A DNA stretch of 64,000 bases from the NCBI GenBank assembly GCA_018398805.1, contig JAGFBZ010002029.1, positions 34,998-98,997 on the forward strand. The letters are read 5' to 3'. Below are positions 58,916 through 64,000 of this stretch, piece by piece. Numbering within the stretch: the stretch's first letter is position 1; the number at the start of each line of letters is the position of its first letter. The notes beneath the pieces are model-generated. The model saw only the letters and a program-made list of their open reading frames with translations. It ran no database searches and had not been told where the DNA came from. Source of the stretch: Hirundichthys speculiger. Taxonomy: Eukaryota > Chordata > Actinopteri > Beloniformes > Exocoetidae. The position numbers were made by a program, and so were the translations under genes.

Positions 58916-61656
58916 ATTTCAATTCAATTCAATTCAATTTTATTTGTATAGCGTCTGTTACAATGACAATTGTCTCTAGGCGCTTTACAGAGACCCAGAG
59001 CATGACCCCCGAGCAAATATCATTAACTAAGATTATAATATTAAATCCAATCAGTGATAATGGCAGGTAAAAAACTCCCACGTAGGGAGAAAAAAAACCT
59101 TAATGCCAAACAATGGCAAGGAAAAACTCCACTTTAAGAGGAAGAAACCTTGAGCAGGACCTGGCTCATATGGGGGGACCCTCCTGCCGAAGGCCAGCCG
59201 GGTAGAGAAAGAAAAGAGGGGAGACAGGACAGAGAGAGGATGGAGGACGGAGAGAAGATGGAGGACAGAAAGAGGAGAGCACACAAATGACTAAATACAA
59301 TGGCCATATAAACATAAACAGATGGAGGCAGCAGCACTGGGATGAGATGGCCAGAGGACCAGGTCGCCGATCACCACGTCAGTCGGCACCCAAACACAAG
59401 TGGAGGTGAACCCCGGGATGGACAGAGGATGGAACTGCAAGTCAGCATGAAACCCAGGACACTCTGGCCTGCAAATACACAGAAAGAAAAAGGAGGCAAA
59501 ACCAGCACAACAAACCAGAGGAAAGCAAAGAATATGGGGCACAGTTTCAGTAACAAGGTGCTCCCAAATAATTATGAGCTGGAGGAGGAGGAAGGGAGGA
59601 GGAAAGGGAAGACAAAGGAGAAAAGCAGTGGAGACACCACTCAGCAGATCATGTTGGTGTCCCCCTGTAGCGTAGGCCTATAGCAGCATAGCTATGACGA
59701 AGCTGTGATTAAGACGAGCTACTCTAGTCTGAGCTACTACAACTATAGTTATAACTATTAGCCCCTACACACTATAGATTAGACTAATTGTAGGCTTTAC
59801 TAAACAGAAATGTTTTCAATTTAGTTTTAAAAGTGGAGGTGGTGTCAGCCTCCTTAACCCAAAATGGTAGCTGGTTCCATAAAAAAGGTGCCTGGTAGCA
59901 GAAGGCCCGTCCTCCAAATCTACTTTTAGATATTCTAGGAACGACGAGTAACCCTGCACTCTGAGAGCGGAGAGCTCTATTAGGAGCATAACATGCTATC
60001 AAGTCTTGTAAATAGCATGGAGCTAGGCCATTAAGGGCTTTATATGCAAGAAGCAGAATTTTAAACTCAATTCTAAATTTCACGGGAAGCCAATGGAGGG
60101 AGGCTAACACGGGAGAGATGTGATCTCGCTTACGGGTTCCTGTCAGCACCCTCGCTGCTGCGTTCTGGATCAATTGAAGGCTATTCAGCGAGCTTTTCGG
60201 ACATCCTGCTAACAACGCATTACAATAATCCAGTCTAGAACTGACAAAAGCGTGGATTAATTTTTCGGCATCACCCTGGGAGAGGATGCTCCTAATTTTG
60301 GCAATATTTCGGAGATGAAAAAAGGCAGTCTTGCAAACCTGATTAATATGCTGCTTAAATGACATATCCTGATCAAAAATGACTCCAAGGTTTTTCACAG
60401 CTGTGCTGGAAGCCAGCGTAAACCCAGCTAATCCGTTCCTCAGGTGTTTTGGACCAAAGACAATAACCTCTGTTTTATCCGAGTTTAGAAGCAAAAAGTT
60501 AGAGGACATCCAGGACTTAACGTCATTAAGACACCCTTGAAGTTTAGCCAAAGGTTTTGTTTCCTCTGGTTTCATAGATAAGTACAGCTGCGTATCATCA
60601 GCGTAGCAATGAAAGTTTATGCCATGGCTCTGGATAATTTTTCCCAAGGGCAACATGTATAAAGTAAAAAGGATTGGTCCCAGAACTGAACCCTGTGGGA
60701 CACCATAGCAGACCCTAGTCCGTGCAGAAGAAACGTTATTAACATGGACGAACTGGAACCTGTCAGACAGGTATGACTTAAACCAGTCTAATGCTGTCCC
60801 TTTAATTCCAACAGTGTGCTCTAATCTATGCAGCAAAAGGCCGTGATCAACGGTATCAAAAGCAGCACTGAGGTCCAACAGAACCAGGACAGAAACTAAT
60901 CCATTATCCGAGGCCATAAGGAGGTCGTTGGAGACTCTAATCAGCGCAGTTTCTGTGCTATGATGAGATCTAAACCCTGACTGAAAGACCTCAAATAGAT
61001 CATTTCTATGCAGGTGTTCTCCTAACTGGCTAGCAACTATTTTTTCCAGGATTTTAGAGATAAATGGAAGGTTGGATATTGGTCTATAGTTTGCCAAGAT
61101 GTCCGGGTCAAGGGATGGTTTCTTGAGCAAAGGTTTAATGACTGCAACTTTAAAAACCTGTGGTACATATCCTAATTGCAAAGATAGGTTAATCTGATCC
61201 AAAATTGATATACCAATAGAGGACATAACATCTTTGAACAGTCGAGTTGGGATGGGATCCAACAGACATGTAGATGGTTTAGCTTTACTGATAGTTGAGG
61301 TCAACTCAGAGAGGCCCACAGGAGAAAAACAGTCCAGAGTCAAATCAGAAATGGAAGAAATCAACGAAGCTCCAGGGACGTTCACAGCCGTCGACAGTTG
61401 GGCCTGGCCAATCTCATCTCTAATTTTAATTATTTTCCCGCTAAAAAAGCTCATAAAGTCTTCACTACTGAGAGTAGCAGGAATGCATGGACCAACAGAG
61501 TTGTGACTCTTTGTCAGCCTGGCTACAGTGCTGAACAGAAAACGTGGGTTATGTTTATTCTCTTCTATTAACGAAGAATAATAAGATGTTCTAGCTCTAC
61601 GTAGGGCTATTTTGTAGACTATTAAACTATCTCTCCAAGCACGATGGGAATCCACA
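58916..61656 (-). mobile_element. L2-type LINE, 5'-truncated, young
   Basis: The minus-strand element has its 3' tail of tandem CAATT/AATTG units at 58918-58940. A 3' untranslated region of about 840 bp follows (58940-59783), then a long open RT frame (59784-61655). It breaks off 5' of the RT domain at about 61656, next to a foldback. It is the reference copy for the L2 fragments at 8.9-10.6, 22.9-26.4, 51.9 and 52.4 kb. Confidence 0.9.
59784..61655 (-). CDS. L2 LINE ORF2: reverse transcriptase, 5'-truncated
   Basis: 623 codons are open with no internal stop. The region before the palm (residues 1-190) holds the ENKHNPRFLFSTVARLTKS linker typical of this LINE group. RT blocks follow: ANYRPISNLPFISKILEK, LLDLSAAFDTVDHGLL, YGVPQGSVLGPILFTLY and CYADDTQLY (catalytic YADD at about residue 350). 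A C-terminal domain with LHWLPVKFRIEFKILLLAYK comes last. The endonuclease domain and ORF1 are missing, and the frame has no true start, so it cannot move alone. A LINE RT copies RNA at the nicked target. Confidence 0.88.
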   Translation of the reverse strand: MDSHRAWRDSLIVYKIALRRARTSYYSSLIEENKHNPRFLFSTVARLTKSHNSVGPCIPATLSSEDFMSFFSGKIIKIRDEIGQAQLSTAVNVPGASLISSISDLTLDCFSPVGLSELTSTISKAKPSTCLLDPIPTRLFKDVMSSIGISILDQINLSLQLGYVPQVFKVAVIKPLLKKPSLDPDILANYRPISNLPFISKILEKIVASQLGEHLHRNDLFEVFQSGFRSHHSTETALIRVSNDLLMASDNGLVSVLVLLDLSAAFDTVDHGLLLHRLEHTVGIKGTALDWFKSYLSDRFQFVHVNNVSSARTRVCYGVPQGSVLGPILFTLYMLPLGKIIQSHGINFHCYADDTQLYLSMKPEETKPLAKLQGCLNDVKSWMSSNFLLLNSDKTEVIVFGPKHLRNGLAGFTLASSTAVKNLGVIFDQDMSFKQHINQVCKTAFFHLRNIAKIRSILSQGDAEKLIHAFVSSRLDYCNALLAGCPKSSLNSLQLIQNAAARVLTGTRKRDHISPVLASLHWLPVKFRIEFKILLLAYKALNGLAPCYLQDLIACYAPNRALRSQSAGLLVVPRISKSRFGGRAFCYQAPFLWNQLPFWVKEADTTSTFKTKLKTFLFSKAYN

Positions 61657-61669
61657 GATTCCCATCGTG
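61640..61669. repeat. Perfect foldback at the L2 5' junction
   Basis: CACGATGGGAATC at 61640-61652, loop CACA, and the exact reverse complement at 61657-61669. Another partly overlapping copy (GAATCTGTGGAATCCCATC) follows to about 61688. Confidence 0.9.
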
Positions 61670-61689
61670 GAATCTGTGGAATCCCATCT

Positions 61690-62590
61690 ATTTGATGATA
61701 GAGCTGTGCCAGTGCACAGCCTTTAAAGCTTATTTACTGTATAATTATAAAGGCAAAGTGAGGCAGTAGGTATTTTAGAATGCAAAGAATTGCAAAGTAA
61801 ATCTATTAATCAGTCTTTACTAAAGGGTCAAGAGAAATGAAAGTTTATTTCAAACAAATATGCATATAATCAATAACAGGCAACCAGCAAGAAAAGCTAA
61901 AACAGCAAATATATCAGTAAAATCAGAAATTAAAGGCATACAAACAGCCAAAATTCATAAATCAATGGTTATTAATAATTGTAAGGAAAAAAAACTATTA
62001 AGTAAATAAAGCAACAACAAATAAATCAGGAAATAACAAGTGTACATATGATGAAAAGTAATAAATTCCTGAATAAGTAGTAAATTGATGAATAAATTGA
62101 TAAAGCAACAAGAAATAAAATCAGGAATTAAAAGTATACATACAATAAAAATCTTTAAATTGATGGTCATTAATAAATGTTAATCCAATAATCAATAAGT
62201 CAATAAAGCAACGGCAAAAAAAAAATGGTCATTTACAAGTATGAGCAAAAATCCACTCATTCCTGGATCAGCAGTCAGTTAATAAATCAATAAAGCACCA
62301 ACAAACTGAAACAGGACTTAATAACAATAAAAATCAAGGAACTGTGGTCAAAGCAATAAAGATGACATGAGCTTTCAGCAGAGATACACTCAATAGTCTG
62401 GACATCTCTAATGTGAGAACGCCAGGCCACTGAGACTCTGCAAACAATAAAGAACAGCTCATAGTCAACAAAGATATTTACAGTTCAAATCAAATCAAAA
62501 CCAATAAAGAAATAAAGTCAAAAATAAAGAAATAAAGAAATAAAGTCAGAGGTAAACCCTTCAAATTGATAATCAAAGGGAAGGGTGAGG
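61690..62590. repeat. A-rich region with degenerate AATAAA-type repeats, 3' of the coiled-coil gene
   Basis: Words such as AAATCAATAAAGCAACAA, CAGGAATTAAAAGTATACATAC and AATTGATGGTCATTAATAA recur loosely between 61880 and 62350. It probably includes the 3' untranslated region of the minus-strand gene that ends at 62595. No polyadenylation signal on that strand could be singled out. Confidence 0.5.
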
Positions 62591-62594
62591 GGAT

Positions 62595-63992
62595 TTAAGT
62601 TGTGGGCTTCTGTCCTTTTGATTTTTTCGATTTCTTCCAGCCCAGAAAGCTCCCCAATCTTTGAAAAACTGATTTTTTCTTTTTCCCTGTTTCTGGGACA
62701 GTTTGTTCAGAAGGCTGGTCCACCATTTGGGGCTCAGGGTCGAGCTCCTCTATTGTCTCTGGGAAGATTTCCTCTGAGGCATGAGTCACCGATATGGGGT
62801 CGGTATCAGGATCCTTTCCTTCCTCAGATGACTGGACCAACTCTGTGGTCTCAGGACCAGAGGGGACCACAGGGGTCTCAGGACCAGAGGGGACCACAGG
62901 GGTCTCAGGACCAGAGGGGACCACAGGGGTCTCAGGACCAGAGGGGACCACAGGGGTCTCCTCTGGTTGGCTCGCCACCTGTTGGCTCAGTCCATCACGC
63001 GTGACAATTGCGAGACCAAAGTCATCTCTGCCGTGATCGTCGGGGCAGATAAGCTGTTTGGGGTCAGTTTTCAGATCCTCCAAGTCCTTCTCAGCTCTCT
63101 GATTGTTGAGCTTCAGGTCTTCAGTGTGCACCTTCAGTTCTTTCAGTTCCCCTTGAAGTCTTTCTGCCTCGTCTCGTGCTGCTTGAACATCAGCCTCACA
63201 TCTGCACCTGAGCTCTTGGCTTGAGTCTTTCAGGTGTTCCAGCTCCAACTGCAAACGGATTTCTGTTTCTTTGAAAATTTGTTGCAGGGAGGCCTTCTCC
63301 TTCTCCATGTGATGGCGGAGAGAGTCCAGCTCAGCTCTCAGGTTCTTGATGAGCTGCTGGCTCTTCATCCCCATTTCCTCACGAGCCTCAACTTCATTCT
63401 TGAGCTTCTGCTGAAGCGATTCCACCTCCTTTCTTTCTGCTGTAATATCAGCTTCGTATTTACAGCTGAGCTCTTGAAAAGAGTCCTTGGCTTGTTGCAG
63501 GGAGGCCCTCTCCTGCTCCATCTGATGGTTGAGAGAGTCCACCTCAGCTCTCAGGTCAACGATGATCTGTTGGTCCTGCGCCGTCTTGTCCACGCGAGAC
63601 TTAATTTGTCCCTGAAGTGTTTTGGTCTCTTGTTTCGCTGCAAGAATTTCAGTATCGTACTTGTGTTTCAGCTCCTGGTAAGAAACCTTGGCTGCATCGC
63701 GTTCTTCTTGGAGAGCTTTGTTCTTATCTTTTTCCAACTGGATCTCGCTGGAAAACTTTTGCTGGCTGATAACATGGGCGACCTGCAGCTCCTCGTAGTC
63801 CTTTTGCAGGAGTTTCTTTTTCTTGTGCTTGATCGTGCTTTGCACCTGGATAGCAATTTTAGCAGAGCTGAGAGTTTCCTCATCGGTGTATTTCTGGATT
63901 GTCTCCAGCTCCTTCTTCTTTTCTTTGCCCTGGTTAATATACATTTCCTTCAGGGTCTTCTGTTTCTTCAACTGGACTCTTGTTTCGTCCAA
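62595..63992 (-). CDS. Coiled-coil protein of unknown function, C-terminal part (runs off the window)
   Basis: About 466 codons are open from the window edge to TAA at 62595-62597. There is no start codon at the edge, so the N-terminus lies beyond 64000. Residues 1 to about 310 are Glu/Lys/Gln-rich heptads with a loose internal repeat of about 65-70 residues (QEL.CKYEADI.A...E...LQ, then LRAE.DSL.H.ME.E.ASLQQ, seen two to three times). Next come a short globular-looking stretch (PKQLICPDDHGRDDFGLAIV) and four tandem PVVPSGPET units. An acidic region and a basic end (FQRLGSFLGWKKSKKSKG) complete it; this end could bind membrane or nucleic acid. No enzyme domain is seen. I do not recognise the gene; coiled-coil content makes family guesses unsafe. 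Confidence 0.7.
   Translation of the reverse strand: MDETRVQLKKQKTLKEMYINQGKEKKKELETIQKYTDEETLSSAKIAIQVQSTIKHKKKKLLQKDYEELQVAHVISQQKFSSEIQLEKDKNKALQEERDAAKVSYQELKHKYDTEILAAKQETKTLQGQIKSRVDKTAQDQQIIVDLRAEVDSLNHQMEQERASLQQAKDSFQELSCKYEADITAERKEVESLQQKLKNEVEAREEMGMKSQQLIKNLRAELDSLRHHMEKEKASLQQIFKETEIRLQLELEHLKDSSQELRCRCEADVQAARDEAERLQGELKELKVHTEDLKLNNQRAEKDLEDLKTDPKQLICPDDHGRDDFGLAIVTRDGLSQQVASQPEETPVVPSGPETPVVPSGPETPVVPSGPETPVVPSGPETTELVQSSEEGKDPDTDPISVTHASEEIFPETIEELDPEPQMVDQPSEQTVPETGKKKKSVFQRLGSFLGWKKSKKSKGQKPTT
62847..62956. repeat. 27-bp coding minisatellite, four units
   Basis: About four near-identical copies of a 27-bp unit containing CTCAGGACCAGAGGGGACCA lie in frame within the coiled-coil gene and encode PVVPSGPET. 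The lack of differences between units points to recent expansion. Confidence 0.92.
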
Positions 63993-64000
63993 ATCTTTCG

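Noticed and set aside
59342..59683. 113-codon plus-strand open frame
   Set aside because: It lies in the 3' untranslated part of the minus-strand L2 element and is composition-driven.

Overview
The window is vertebrate and most likely from a spiny-rayed teleost. It has multi-exon genes with GT-AG introns, teleost-type LINEs (Rex3, Rex1-like, L2-like), Tc1, hAT and Harbinger-like DNA transposons, a Ty3/Gypsy LTR element and a degenerate retrovirus. The species cannot be told from the sequence.

The core is a tandem array of six novel immune-type receptor (NITR)-like genes, all on the + strand, here called NITR-A to NITR-F (A 4346-5835, B 11154-12619, C 18437-19914, D 28075-29551, E 48745-50240, F 53110-54945). 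Each has five exons: a leader; one large exon carrying a V-type Ig domain and a second six-cysteine Ig domain, each ending in a J-like motif; a transmembrane exon; a small cytoplasmic exon; and a last exon with tyrosine motifs of the YxxL/V type. Five reading frames look intact. NITR-D has a +1 frameshift in the second Ig domain. All six share a proximal promoter block with a CCAAT box 69-80 bp before the start codon. The second Ig domain and transmembrane exon of A, B and C are almost identical, while the V domains differ. NITR-B is a mosaic: its 5' half matches C and its 3' half and 3' flank match A.

Layout. 1-2.76 kb: Rex3 LINE (-) split by a Harbinger-like element. 3.4-3.9 kb: Rex1-like remnant. 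4.0-7.7 kb: NITR-A and a 3' flank duplicated after NITR-B. 8.9-10.6 kb: degenerate L2 (-). 10.8-14.3 kb: NITR-B. 14.3-17.3 kb: a hAT-type MITE, repeat-family-A copies, the end of a hAT transposon, and a GC-rich block of unknown origin. 18.2-19.9 kb: NITR-C. 22.5-26.8 kb: L2 (+) carrying a solo LTR and a Tc1 element. 27.9-29.6 kb: NITR-D. 31.4-40.5 kb: L2 (-) carrying a retroviral provirus, then a broken Tc1. 40.8-47.8 kb: a complete-looking Ty3/Gypsy element with paired LTRs. 48.7-50.2 kb and 53.1-54.9 kb: NITR-E and NITR-F. 58.9-61.7 kb: L2 (-) with an open 623-codon reverse transcriptase frame. 62.6-64.0 kb: the 3' part of an unidentified coiled-coil protein gene (-), running off the window.

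The receptors should work at the surface of lymphoid cells as paired-type innate immune receptors. A to E have uncharged membrane segments and inhibitory-type tails. F has lost one of its two tail tyrosines. The mobile elements, several nested with readable target-site duplications, explain most of the unequal spacing between receptor genes.
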